DNA from: Guillardia theta CCMP2712
Taxonomy: Eukaryota > Cryptophyceae > Pyrenomonadales > Geminigeraceae
Length of the DNA stretch: 28,598 nucleotides
Reading direction: 5' to 3'
Assembly (NCBI RefSeq): GCF_000315625.1
Contig: NW_005434644.1
Coordinates: 56,082 to 84,679, forward strand
In this document: positions 9,771-18,392 of the stretch, in pieces
Layout of the letters: each line of letters begins with the position of its first letter
Numbering within the stretch: position 1 is the stretch's first letter
The notes under the pieces: generated by a model
Seen by the model: the letters and a program-made list of their open reading frames with translations, nothing else
The model's database searches: none
Told to the model about the DNA's origin: nothing
Made by a program: the position numbers and the translations under genes

Positions 9771-10211
9771 CCTGCTCCTCCCCTCTCTTCTCCTCCCCTC
9801 TCCCCTCTTGCTCTTGATCCTCCCACTGCACCTTGGACAGTCACCGTCCTCTTACTGCTGTACAGGAGGCCGTCCAACAGCTCCATCGCATGTATGAGAG
9901 GGGAACGTCAGCCATGGGTGAGCGTGAAGAGGGGGAGGTGGGGGAGCAGGCAGAAGGAGGAGGCAGGAGGAGGAGGAGGAGGCAGGAGGGGGAGGGGGGG
10001 GGGGAGGGGGGTGGGGTTTCGTGCTCAAGTTCGTTATCTTGGTCTTTGCTGGTTCCTACTGTTTCCTAACTCTTCCGCCGCTCCTACACCCCCGGGGTCT
10101 TTATATTGCTCCACGACCAGTGCAGCGACTCCTAAGAGATGGGCACTTCATTCTATTCATGCTTATACCATTGACTTTTACAATCCTCGTGTGAATACCT
10201 TTTTCAATTGA
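7149..10211 (+). CDS. Tandem-PDZ, coiled-coil protein (scaffold-like)
   Basis: Exons are 7149-7223, 7276-7358, 7535-7629, 7680-7716, 7764-7819, 7877-7950, 8005-8034, 8082-8166, 8954-9032, 9324-9373, 9417-9463, 9618-9664, 9866-9917 and, tentatively, 10126-10211. PDZ1 (residues about 26-110) has the carboxylate-loop segment AGVGIVF and the core GDCLCEVNGKDVF. PDZ2 (about 116-208) has VGVGIIF and GDCIVEVNGVDVF. Both end in GT(T/I)VxLGF. A helical coiled-coil region follows (ETNIKLRQAVEE, KEKQEAVQQLHRMYERG). PDZ domains bind C-terminal peptides of partner proteins, so a scaffold role is likely; partners are unknown. Exon 12 is 47 nt and breaks the frame by one base, near an AAAA at 9642-9645 (see findings). 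The start at 7149 is the first ATG in frame with the splice phase. The last exon is weak and the true 3' end may lie in the assembly gap. Confidence 0.75.
7376..7512. repeat. Purine tract in PDZ intron 2
   Basis: GGGCA pentamers followed by GAGAGG-type runs fill most of the intron between 7359 and 7534. Confidence 0.8.
7717..7763 (+). other. GC-AG intron at the end of PDZ1
   Basis: A 47-nt intron with donor CCACAG|GCAAGC and acceptor GGAGCAG. The GC donor has an otherwise optimal donor consensus. The only nearby GT alternative gives the wrong phase for the next exon. Confidence 0.7.
8178..8722. repeat. 32-nt minisatellite, about 17 copies, in PDZ intron 8
   Basis: The unit begins CTGATGCTGATACTCCTGCT and repeats about 17 times with a period of 32 nt. 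Variants differ mainly in CTCCTCC, CTTCTCC or CTCCTAC. It occupies the intron (8167-8953) that splits PDZ2 before its last strand. Confidence 0.92.
8821..8942. repeat. 47-nt tandem repeat, about 2.6 copies
   Basis: The unit starts CTCTTGTCTTGACGTTGTTT, with copies at 8821, 8868 and 8915. It is a second, unrelated tandem array in the same intron. Confidence 0.9.
9219..9273. repeat. GCTCGT hexamer run
   Basis: Nine or so perfect GCTCGT units lie in PDZ intron 9 (9033-9323). A CTC run (about 9057-9086) precedes them. Confidence 0.9.
9680..9775. repeat. CTCCTG hexamer run
   Basis: About fifteen CTCCTG units lie in PDZ intron 12 (9665-9865). The poly-Leu and Gly/Ala ORFs across it are artefacts. 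Confidence 0.9.
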
Positions 10212-10365
10212 CCTTCTGATCCGTAGGTACTCGCACGACAAAGATACGCAAGTGCGTTTATTAGAATCTTGCTCATACCCCCACGCGTACGGATCCCGTG
10301 CGACTCTGCTCCTCAGTGAGCAGGCTGATGGGACTGCTGACTCGCCATCATCACCGCCTCCCTCC

Positions 10366-10909
10366 NNNNNNNNNNNNNNNNNNNNNNNNNNNNNNNNNNN
10401 NNNNNNNNNNNNNNNNNNNNNNNNNNNNNNNNNNNNNNNNNNNNNNNNNNNNNNNNNNNNNNNNNNNNNNNNNNNNNNNNNNNNNNNNNNNNNNNNNNNN
10501 NNNNNNNNNNNNNNNNNNNNNNNNNNNNNNNNNNNNNNNNNNNNNNNNNNNNNNNNNNNNNNNNNNNNNNNNNNNNNNNNNNNNNNNNNNNNNNNNNNNN
10601 NNNNNNNNNNNNNNNNNNNNNNNNNNNNNNNNNNNNNNNNNNNNNNNNNNNNNNNNNNNNNNNNNNNNNNNNNNNNNNNNNNNNNNNNNNNNNNNNNNNN
10701 NNNNNNNNNNNNNNNNNNNNNNNNNNNNNNNNNNNNNNNNNNNNNNNNNNNNNNNNNNNNNNNNNNNNNNNNNNNNNNNNNNNNNNNNNNNNNNNNNNNN
10801 NNNNNNNNNNNNNNNNNNNNNNNNNNNNNNNNNNNNNNNNNNNNNNNNNNNNNNNNNNNNNNNNNNNNNNNNNNNNNNNNNNNNNNNNNNNNNNNNNNNN
10901 NNNNNNNNN
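10366..10909. other. Assembly gap (544 N)
   Basis: A run of N separates the PDZ gene from the survivin gene. ORFs that cross it contain only X residues and are meaningless. The 3' end of the PDZ gene and the 5' flank of the survivin gene may be partly hidden here. Confidence 0.99.
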
Positions 10910-10989
10910 CGACAACTAGAGCTGTACCGAGGATACAGAAGAGGAGGAGGAGGGAAGAGGGAAGAAGAGGAGGCAGGAGGTGAGGGAAC

Positions 10990-11381
10990 ATGGCAGGCGG
11001 CAGGATGAACGAGGAGGTTCAGCGTCTCAAGACCTTCGAGCACTGGCCGCACACTGAGGTAGCTGAGAACCCAGCTGACCTCCTGCTGAGCTCCTTTACG
11101 TTCTTCCTCACAGAGTTCTCATCCTGGCGTGACCCCAATAATCTTAGCGGCGGATGGGTAACTGCTGCTGCTGCTTGTCCTCCTCCTCCTCCTCCTCCTC
11201 CTCCTTGATCTCCTCCTCCTCCTCCTCCTCCTCCTCCTCCTCCTCCTCCTCCTCCTTGATCTTATTCTTCTTCTTGATCTCATTCCACTCGCTCTCATGG
11301 CTCATCCAGGTTTCACTTTTGTCCGACCCCCCAAGACCCCGACACAGTCGTCTGCTTCTTCTGCGACCTGCAGCTGGTCAC

Positions 11382-11443
<62 letters not shown>

Positions 11444-12462
11444 CTGCTGCTGCTGCTGCTGCTCCCTGCTGCTCCCTGCTGCTCTCTACTGCTGCTGCGC
11501 CTCCTCCTCCTCTTGCTGTTGCTCTTGCTTCTTTTGGTCTGCTCCCCCTCTCCCTTGATAGGATCTGGCAGGGTGACTGGGAACGATCGGACGACGCAAA
11601 GGCTGTGCATCGCAAGTTGTCGCCGAATTGCCCGATGGTAAGGAGAGGAATCAGAGAGAGGAAGGAGCAGAAAAGAATGGTGGAGAAGAGGGGAGAAGAG
11701 AGGAAGGGAGGAAGACGTTGAGGAGGAGAGAAGGGATCGGAGAGATCAGAGTGAGTGAGTCAGGAGGGGAGAGCAGGGAGAGGAGCGCGAATAGAGGGAA
11801 GGAGAATATGAAAGAGAGGATGGAGAGAAGGAGAGAGGAGGAGGAGGAGGAGGAGGAGGAGGAGGAGGATCAGGAGGGAGAACATTGACGAGTTCGCTCT
11901 GAAGGTCCTCGGGCTCCCATGCGGCAACGTGCAGAAAGTCAACAACGCCTGTGAGTCTTTTCAGATTCCCCGCTGCTCTCGCTGACCCTCAACCTCTTCC
12001 TCCTCGTCTCCTTCCTCGTCCTCGTCCTCGTCCTCGTCCTCCCTGTCCTCCTCTCCTCCCTGTCCTCCCGGTCTCCCTTCTCGTGCAGCGACCAAGTTAG
12101 AGGACGATGCTCCTGCTCATATGCGACTCGAGAACGTTCTCGCGCGCAAGGCGACGCTGCTTCAAGCTGTAACGGTTAGCTAGGAGACCCTCTGCTCCCC
12201 TCCCCTCCCCTTCCCTTCCAGCTGCCTCTCACTTGCTGCAGGCGCTCGAGACTTCCTTGGAAGATGCTCGTCGGCAGATCGTCGATGCCATTCATGTGAG
12301 TCGCTGGAAGCCTCGAGCCCCTACCCCATCCCTCCCCCAACTCTTCCCCAGCTATTCCCTTGCTGTCCCCCTGCCCCTCACTGCCTAACGCAGGCCCGCA
12401 AGAAGCTGCAGCAGGAGGCCGCAGTCCTCGCCTCGGGCATGAAGACCCGCAAGAACGATTAA
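10990..12462 (+). CDS. Survivin-type BIR protein (BIRC5 homologue)
   Basis: Eight exons (10990-11058, 11114-11157, 11310-11376, 11572-11637, 11881-11950, 12089-12174, 12242-12295, 12394-12462) sum to 525 nt and give 174 residues. The single BIR domain spans about residues 12-82. It has the opening signature RLKTFEHWP, then VTPIILAADGFHFCPT, then zinc ligands Cys53, Cys56, His73 and Cys80. The spacing C-x2-C-x16-H-x6-C is exactly that of survivin. A long charged helical C-terminus follows (ARRQIVDAIHARKKLQQEA), where human survivin has its INCENP/borealin-binding helix. There is no RING or CARD. The expected role is in the chromosomal passenger complex at centromeres and the cleavage plane, inferred from the family. 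It is slightly longer than human survivin (142 residues). Donor CTG|GTCACC of exon 3 is weak but gives the exact zinc-ligand spacing. Confidence 0.88.
11177..11252. repeat. CTC triplet runs in survivin intron 2
   Basis: Two CTC/CCT runs interrupted by TTGATC sit in the intron 11158-11309. Confidence 0.88.
11384..11494. repeat. CTG triplet run in survivin intron 3
   Basis: About nineteen uninterrupted CTG units, followed by shorter interrupted ones, fill much of the intron 11377-11571. This intron separates the zinc ligands Cys56 and His73. The poly-Gln, poly-Ala, poly-Ser and poly-Cys ORFs here are artefacts. Confidence 0.92.
11640..11878. repeat. Purine tract in survivin intron 4
   Basis: AGGAGAGG-type purine sequence ending in a GGA triplet run (about 11837-11868) forms the intron 11638-11880. 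Confidence 0.8.
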
Positions 12463-13605
12463 CTGCAGCTGAGCAACTTGAAACGACTTTATTACTTCAA
12501 GTGAGTAGCAGCTGAGCATGGCAGATAACCTCTTACTCTCTCTCGCGACCAATCTTCTCATCCTCAAAAAACAAAAACATCTAGACAACTCTCCTCCTCC
12601 CCCTCCTCCTTCTCCCCTCCCGTCCTCTTCCTACGGTACGGAGACGACCGAGGCTGCGCGTTTCCTCCTTCAACCTGTTCGCCTCTCCTTCTCCGAATCG
12701 AAAAATCCGCCAGAGAAAATCCAAGGGGGGACGAGGGCACGCTCAGAGAGTAGATCCTGAGGGGATGGGAGAGATGTGATCGAACGAACCCTTCATCTTC
12801 TTGTTGAACGCCTGCCAGTGCCGTCAGTCATTCCTTACTTTGCCATCCCTCATTCAAGTCACTCCACAAGTCAGGCAAGTCAGACATGACTCAGTTGGAT
12901 CATGTTATCTTATGTTATGTTATGTCATGTCATGTTAGTCTGTCCGCCCGCCAGTCAATCATCAAGTCAAGTCATCAAGTCAATCATTCAGTCGTTCAAT
13001 CAGCGAGTCACTCGGTCCGGGTCACGCAGGTCACCTTGTCGAGCATGTTGCGATGCAGGTGCGACGCCGACGCGGCTCCTCCTCGTCTATTGACGCCCAC
13101 TGAAGGCACATCATGACTTCACTTGTACCCCGCAGACGGCTGAGCGTACCTGACAAGGGACGTATGCTTGCTTGCTTCATCATCGGGCCCACGTTCATTC
13201 CTGGTGCTTGCCCACCGCTCGCGTCTCCATCTGCGTTCTCGCACGAAGGGTCGAGATGATTGAGAGCATCGCCAACCTATTCGCATGTCACTTGAAGCGA
13301 CACAGAGGAGAGAGAGGGGAGGGAGCGAGAGAGGGGGGAGGCAGAGGATGAGGGAGGAGGATGAGGGAGGAGGATGAGAAAGAAGGGAGAGCGGAGAACA
13401 AGGAGGATGAGAAAGAAAGTGACCACTGGAGGTGAGTCAGGAGTCGGACGCTTGCGGGGCGAACAAGGAACACTGCAGCCCTTGTTGCGTGCAGCAAACA
13501 CAAAATACTAGGCAAAGAAATCAGCTTGCGAGTGCAACCGAGGACGATTCTTACTCTGTTCTTGGGATCTGATTCTAAAACTTGTGTCCTAGTGATGAGG
13601 AAATC
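12463..13605. other. Intergenic region between convergent genes, no gene seen
   Basis: This lies between the 3' ends of the survivin gene and gene B. It contains TTATG/TCATG pentamer runs (about 12900-12940), a CAGTCAATCA/AAGTC-rich patch (12945-13015) and a purine tract (13300-13430). ORFs over the purine tract are low complexity. A terminator or polyadenylation signal cannot be placed with confidence. Confidence 0.55.
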
Positions 13606-15011
13606 CTATAAAAAGATTAGATCAACGATGACTACAAGGCATGTTTGTACCGTAAGGCGTTCCGAAGGTTGCATCGCCCCACAGTGTCCACGCAGCATGT
13701 GTTGAGTGATGCCAAGCGACTTAGTGGCTGGAGATGCGTCAGTGCGTGTCTCTGCATACGCCGAGGTCCTTACCGATGGCTTCTCTCAGCACCTTCACTG
13801 CACGAGTCTTCGCCTGAAGTTCAAAACTCAGCCAAGAACCTCGAATTGTGATTTCGGATGCACCTGCTTACGAAGGCGGTCGGCAACAGATGCATCTGAC
13901 AGATCCAACGCTGTAGGATCATACAAAACTGCCATGGGCAACTGCTTTGCCAATACAACAAAAGGGGCAGGAAGCTACAAAAATGTCAGGGGAAGAATAG
14001 TCGGACATCTACGATGGAACCTGGTCCATGTGTGAATTGATGTACTCCCCGACAGCCTTGAAGAAGCTTTAGGACAACAGGGAATAATCACACGCGGAGG
14101 AAACCTTTGCATCCTCCGAGTTCACAACGAAAACTCTCATCTTCAAATCAATAGTGCATCCTTCCGAGACCTGTCAAGAAAGACAAGAAAGTCGTTGATT
14201 AGCAACAACTACAGTGTTCAACAACATATCGACCTCAACAGACGTGTTCTGCTCCTTGGGAACTTTCCTAACGATCTGAGCTAAGCGTTCTTGAACCTGA
14301 GATGCCGTCAATCAGTCGAGCTTTATCGACATGCCAGCTTCACCTTGGGAGGGGTATCACGGGCCATCTCGCCGTCCGCGATGGCCGTGACGAATAAGTT
14401 TACAGGGAAATGGGCAGTGAGCCTTCCTTCCCACATGAGGTCCATCTCTTCCTGTGGCTGGGTTTAGGTCTCAGGTCCTCGCCGCAGCAACCCAGTGAGA
14501 ATCGTCACCTGCATCGCGCCACCAGGTGTCGAGGGTGCGGAAGTGTCGGGAGACCTCGGAGTGTGGGGGTGATGGAGCGACGGCCACCTAGGGGATCTCT
14601 TATCAGGCTCAGAAAAGGTTCTGCTGTTGAAGAACATGTTTCCCGAGGACGATGGTGGGGTTGGGGTTGCTGAAGAACATCCTGTTTGATGGTCACATGC
14701 TGAACAAGCTGTATACAATGTCGATGGAGATGATCACCTGATGAGTATCCCCTTCCGTTTCCCTTGGGAGAGTGGAGGCTACACATGGTCAGCTGTATCT
14801 ACCTCGCATCATGTGATCGCTTCCTCACCTGCCGTTGGCACTCTTCTCATCTTTCACACTCTTGTTCTTCGCAGGCAAGATAATGAATCGCTTCACTGGA
14901 TGCCCAGGCACCTGTGAACCGACAGGTCACTTCCTCCATCTGTGCAGCAGACAAAGTTACCAGTGTAGCTCGTTGTTGAACCAAGGGTTCGATAATCTTA
15001 GCCGGCGCCAT
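13606..15011 (-). CDS. Gene B: unrecognised family, tandem paralogue of gene A
   Basis: The 3' two thirds is solid. Exons 14620-14509, 14451-14344, 14296-14234, 14170-14105, 14056-14021, 13974-13864, 13813-13774 and 13727-13606 join in phase to a TAG stop. In order they carry NLFVTAIADGEMARDTPPK, KVPKEQNTSVE, DLKMRVFVVNSEDAK, AVGEYINSHMDQ, APFVVLAKQLPMAV, SVADRLRKQ and AKTRAVKVLREAI, each with a counterpart in gene A. The likely start is the ATG at 15011 (context CCATGG), with first exon 15011-14961 spliced by GTAACT to a segment containing VKRFIILPAKNK; an exon at 14737-14697 (VIISIDIVYSLFS) also fits. The joins between about 14880 and 14740 are unresolved. Function is unknown: no catalytic motif, membrane helix or zinc cluster is visible. 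It begins only 20 nt after the stop of gene A. Confidence 0.6.
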
Positions 15012-15031
15012 GGGGCCACTTCATGGAGAAC

Positions 15032-16441
15032 TCAGGACATAAGTATATATAGACATTCGTGAAACCTGTAGCCTCGAAGCATAGCCGTAGTAAGGGTGCA
15101 CGCCTTATCTCCGATGGCCTCCCTAAGCACTTTGACCGCATGCGTCTTGATCTGCATCGACCAGGTCACACTGCTTTGCAAAGCAAATTCGATCGGGCTT
15201 GCCTGCTTGCGAAGCCGGTCTGCAACACTTGCAAGCGAGGGATCCAAAGAACCTGTCAGGACGTCAATCAAAGCAGTGATAACGATCAAACAACGCACTT
15301 GAATCATAGCTCACAGCCATCATGAGTTGTTTTGAAAGCACAACGAAGGGAGCAGGGATCTGTCAATTGTCATTTCTCAACCACATGACTGACATTTCAA
15401 CTTTGAACCTGATTAGTGTGAGTACTGATGTAGTCCCATACTGCCTTTGCCTCCACACTGTTAGCAACAAAGACCTGTGTCGAAAAATCAGTTTTCCACA
15501 TTTACGATAGGGAACTCTGCTTCAGGGAAGATGAAAGCATTGAAAAGAAGACAAGTATACGAATGAGCTGGTCAGCTTCCTTACCCTCATCTTCAAATCA
15601 ACAGCCCCTTCATTGCAGACTTGGACGACTGTGTTCTGTTCTTTCGAAACCTTCTTGCGAACTTGCTCCAAAACAGCATTCACTTTGGGTGGGGAGTCAC
15701 TCAAAATCTTTCCATCAGCAATTGCCGTCACGAACAGATGAACCTGGGGAAAGAATGAGATGCAGTTGATGTTGTCCAACAAAAGAAACATACAGGAAAC
15801 AGTGAGCTCTCTCCAGGTTCGGTCTTGGCCACTGCCATGGGCGGTGCAGAGTCGGCTTCCACAAGATAAGCTTCTGTTTTTCCATCAGGAATCGCCAGAG
15901 TAAGATTCAAGGAGTCTTTTCGATTCTCGATTTTCACTCGGTTGTATCCATTCATCCCAGTGTGAAACATCCCATCCTTGTTCTCATTCCTTGAAAGCTG
16001 GAATGGAATGCTCAGTTCTTTGTCGGGATCATCGTCAGCATCATCGAACAGAGCGTCGTCCACGTCATGCTCCATGTGACTAACGCACATCTCTCCATGC
16101 TTCTCTGCACCAGCAGCTCCCCGACCTTGCAGAGGTCCATTCAGCCCCTGAGACATTCCGAACGGCCAACCAGTGTTAGTATCCAGGTTGGGCTCCCCGT
16201 CTATTGCCACTTGACTGAACTGCAGACAGACCTTGGGTCGTGTCACAGGGCAGGAGATGTTGAGCACATCGCAGTCATCCCCATGATCTGAGTGTGTCGG
16301 AACATGACCTGACGAGCAAACACTGTCCCAGTTCCCCATTGCCTCCATGCTGTCCACTTCCGCACTAAGGCTCGCCCATTCTTGTTCACGAAGTGGATCC
16401 CATGGAGGGTTTGAGTGGTCATCAACGCAAGCATCGCTCAT
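15032..16441 (-). CDS. Gene A: unrecognised family, 367 residues, tandem paralogue of gene B
   Basis: Six exons (16441-15794, 15743-15585, 15474-15409, 15359-15299, 15252-15203, 15151-15032) sum to 1104 nt with one stop. Residues 1-130 are polar and probably disordered. An acidic patch (DDALFDDADDDPDKE) precedes a segment that looks beta-rich (RVKIENRKDSLNLTLAIPDG). The shared core then follows: VHLFVTAIADGKILSDSPPK, KVSKEQNTVV, DLKMRVFVANS, AKAVWDYISTHTNQ, APFVVLSKQL, SVADRLRKQ and IKTHAVKVLREAIG. I do not recognise the family. The mixture of hydrophobic strands and short helices suggests a folded domain, perhaps binding another protein, but this is inference. Intron 5 uses a GC donor. The upstream 2 kb is shared with the divergent DNMT2 gene. 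Confidence 0.78.
15152..15202 (-). other. GC-AG intron in gene A
   Basis: A 51-nt intron with donor CGCAAGCAG|GCAAGC and acceptor GTCGATGCAG. In gene B the same position (after SVADRLRKQ, phase 0) carries a normal GT donor (CAG|GTGCAT). Confidence 0.78.
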
Positions 16442-17280
16442 CTTGAAGCGATGCTTGCGGCGTCAGCAATCAATACCAGGCTTGGTGTTACAATCTAGGT
16501 GAGCCGAGTCAGCAGAAATCAGGTTGTCTCCAAGAGAGGCAGTCTTGCAAAGGGACAAAATTCCACAAGAAACGAGGGGTCGCATACAGATTTGCATCTC
16601 AAAAATTGCATACAAGACAAGACGAAAAAAGAGCAGGGATTTTGAGCGTTACAAGGTAAAACTTACTGTATCTGAAGCTCGACAAAGTAGCAATGTAAGC
16701 CAGTTCCTCACAAATTGATACTACGAAAGGAAATGGCTGCATAAACATCTTTAGAAAATGAGGTGCAAGTATTCATAATATAAAAATAATGTGTCAATGA
16801 TATGATGAATTCCAACACAGATGGCTCTTGAACTCCGATTCAAATAGAATCCTCCCAACTTATTCTCTAAAACAAAACTTTCGACCAAAGGAGTCGAGTT
16901 TTGAACGTTTCACAATGAACCAAATACTTGTCAGACATGAATTCTTCAGGAAAACCGTCAAGCTATGAATTGAGATATCTCACAGCAAATCATGGAATAG
17001 TAAAGATTTTTTTAAAGCAAAGTGCCCTCTCCTTCAATTTGAACAGCAAACACAGCTCGATCAATCTGAATCAGAATTACAAAATCAACCATTTTCACAC
17101 GGCCTGAAACAAACATGCACCGAGCATACGGAGCGGTCGACAAATCTCAAAACAAACATGGAAGGAGATATCGTAATGTCTAAGTCTATATCGTCCTTCT
17201 CTCGCTTCTCTGCATTCCTCCTTCCCTCGTCCTCCTCCTTGTGTTCTCCCGTAGTAACAAGCCATTCTTTTTTTCCCTCA
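16442..17280. other. Upstream flank of gene A, no gene seen
   Basis: AT-richer sequence with no exon that can be supported on either strand. It should contain the promoter and 5' untranslated region of the minus-strand gene A, but no element is recognisable. Confidence 0.5.
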
Positions 17281-17284
17281 CACC

Positions 17285-17500
17285 CACAGGTGCTAGGCCC
17301 CTATGCGCCACCTATTAATGCTAGGACCAGAGCTACGACCATGTCCCTTCCTACCACCTTGTGCTAGGGGCCCTAGATTCGGTGCTAGGGAGCACCTAGG
17401 TCGCAAGTTCTATCGAATAGCCCTGTCTTATGAACCAGCGGGCCTAGCGCACTTCCTAGAACAAATGGGCTTATGGGGTCATAGGAAGTAACCCTCTGAT
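17285..17500. repeat. CTAGG-rich patch with short inverted repeats
   Basis: The motif GCTAGG or CCTAGG occurs about ten times in some 200 nt. It includes the near-palindrome CTAGGGGCCCTAG and the hairpin GTGCTAGGGAGCAC. No coding potential was found. It may be a degenerate mobile element or a protein-binding cluster. Confidence 0.45.
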
Positions 17501-17639
17501 AGGACCAAGGACTCTCCCTGCGTCAGTACCAGGAACTCTCAAAAAGTGATTTAAAATCTAAAACGATATAAAGGTTGAGATTCAGTTGAAGTCATCTTGA
17601 AAAATTCAAAAGTGAGGCAAGCATTTCAGCCCCCTTTTC

Positions 17640-18010
17640 AAGGTCATTTGTCACATGCTTTACCGACTACCTATAGCTGTATATCCTTTACCATTCTTAT
17701 TCTTTTCACAAGTATACCCCCATCAGGACAACTCAAGTTTTGTACCCACCCCCACCCATAGTTCGCCCTTCAAATCTCGCAGCTCAATTGAGACCCTTTA
17801 CCATCCACCCCCCATCAGGACTACACTTCCAGCTGGCATACCCCACACTTCATCAAATGCTCATCCCGACCACCTCCGTCTTTTTAACTAATGCTCTACT
17901 TATATTATCCATCCTCTACTCCCTATGTTTCCGTCATGGACCAAACCCCCAGGTGATTGTACAAACTGACCACCTACCCGTACAGACGTCACTGCTTGAC
18001 CACCGGTAGT
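17640..18010. repeat. TACCC-rich dispersed repeat, copy 2
   Basis: Shares GTACCCACCCCCACCC, ACCCCCATCAGGAC and TTTACCA motifs with 5370-6130. The orientation is the same (C-rich on the plus strand). AT-rich DNA follows to about 18320. Confidence 0.5.
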
Positions 18011-18392
18011 ATTAACTATATTTGTAAAGAAGTAAAGATAAATATACTGATCCGTACTTACTCCATCCGTACAGTTTATATATATAATCTATCTATTTGC
18101 TTTTAAAATCACATATATATGTATTTTGTTTTTGTATATGTCTCAGGGTCAAAACCGAATTGATTTTCTTGAGAAAACCAGGCAGTATAGCTTTCTGCGA
18201 ACAGTACCATGGCTATACAATATTTAAAAGTAGATTTGTATTGATTTTCCTTGTCAATTATATAGTTTTACCGCTCTATCAGTACCTCAGTACAACGGAA
18301 AGTATAACCGTGAGAATCTTTTCCAATCACTGAGTGCGACCGGGCCCGGGGCTCGCCGCCGGAGGCCGGATGCGGCCAATCGAGCGAGGAAC
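18011..18392. promoter_or_regulatory. AT-rich stretch and GC-rich 5' flank of the DNMT2 gene
   Basis: An AT-rich stretch with several TATATA runs (18060-18310) changes abruptly at about 18335 to GC-rich sequence that runs into the DNMT2 start codon. This is where the promoter must lie, but no defined element can be named. Confidence 0.35.

Noticed and set aside
10101-10991. ORFs of 200-296 residues across the assembly gap
   Set aside because: They consist almost entirely of X from N bases.
11302-11615. Poly-Gln, poly-Ala, poly-Ser and poly-Cys proteins around 11300-11640
   Set aside because: All derive from the CTG run in survivin intron 3. The zinc-ligand spacing shows that this part is spliced out.
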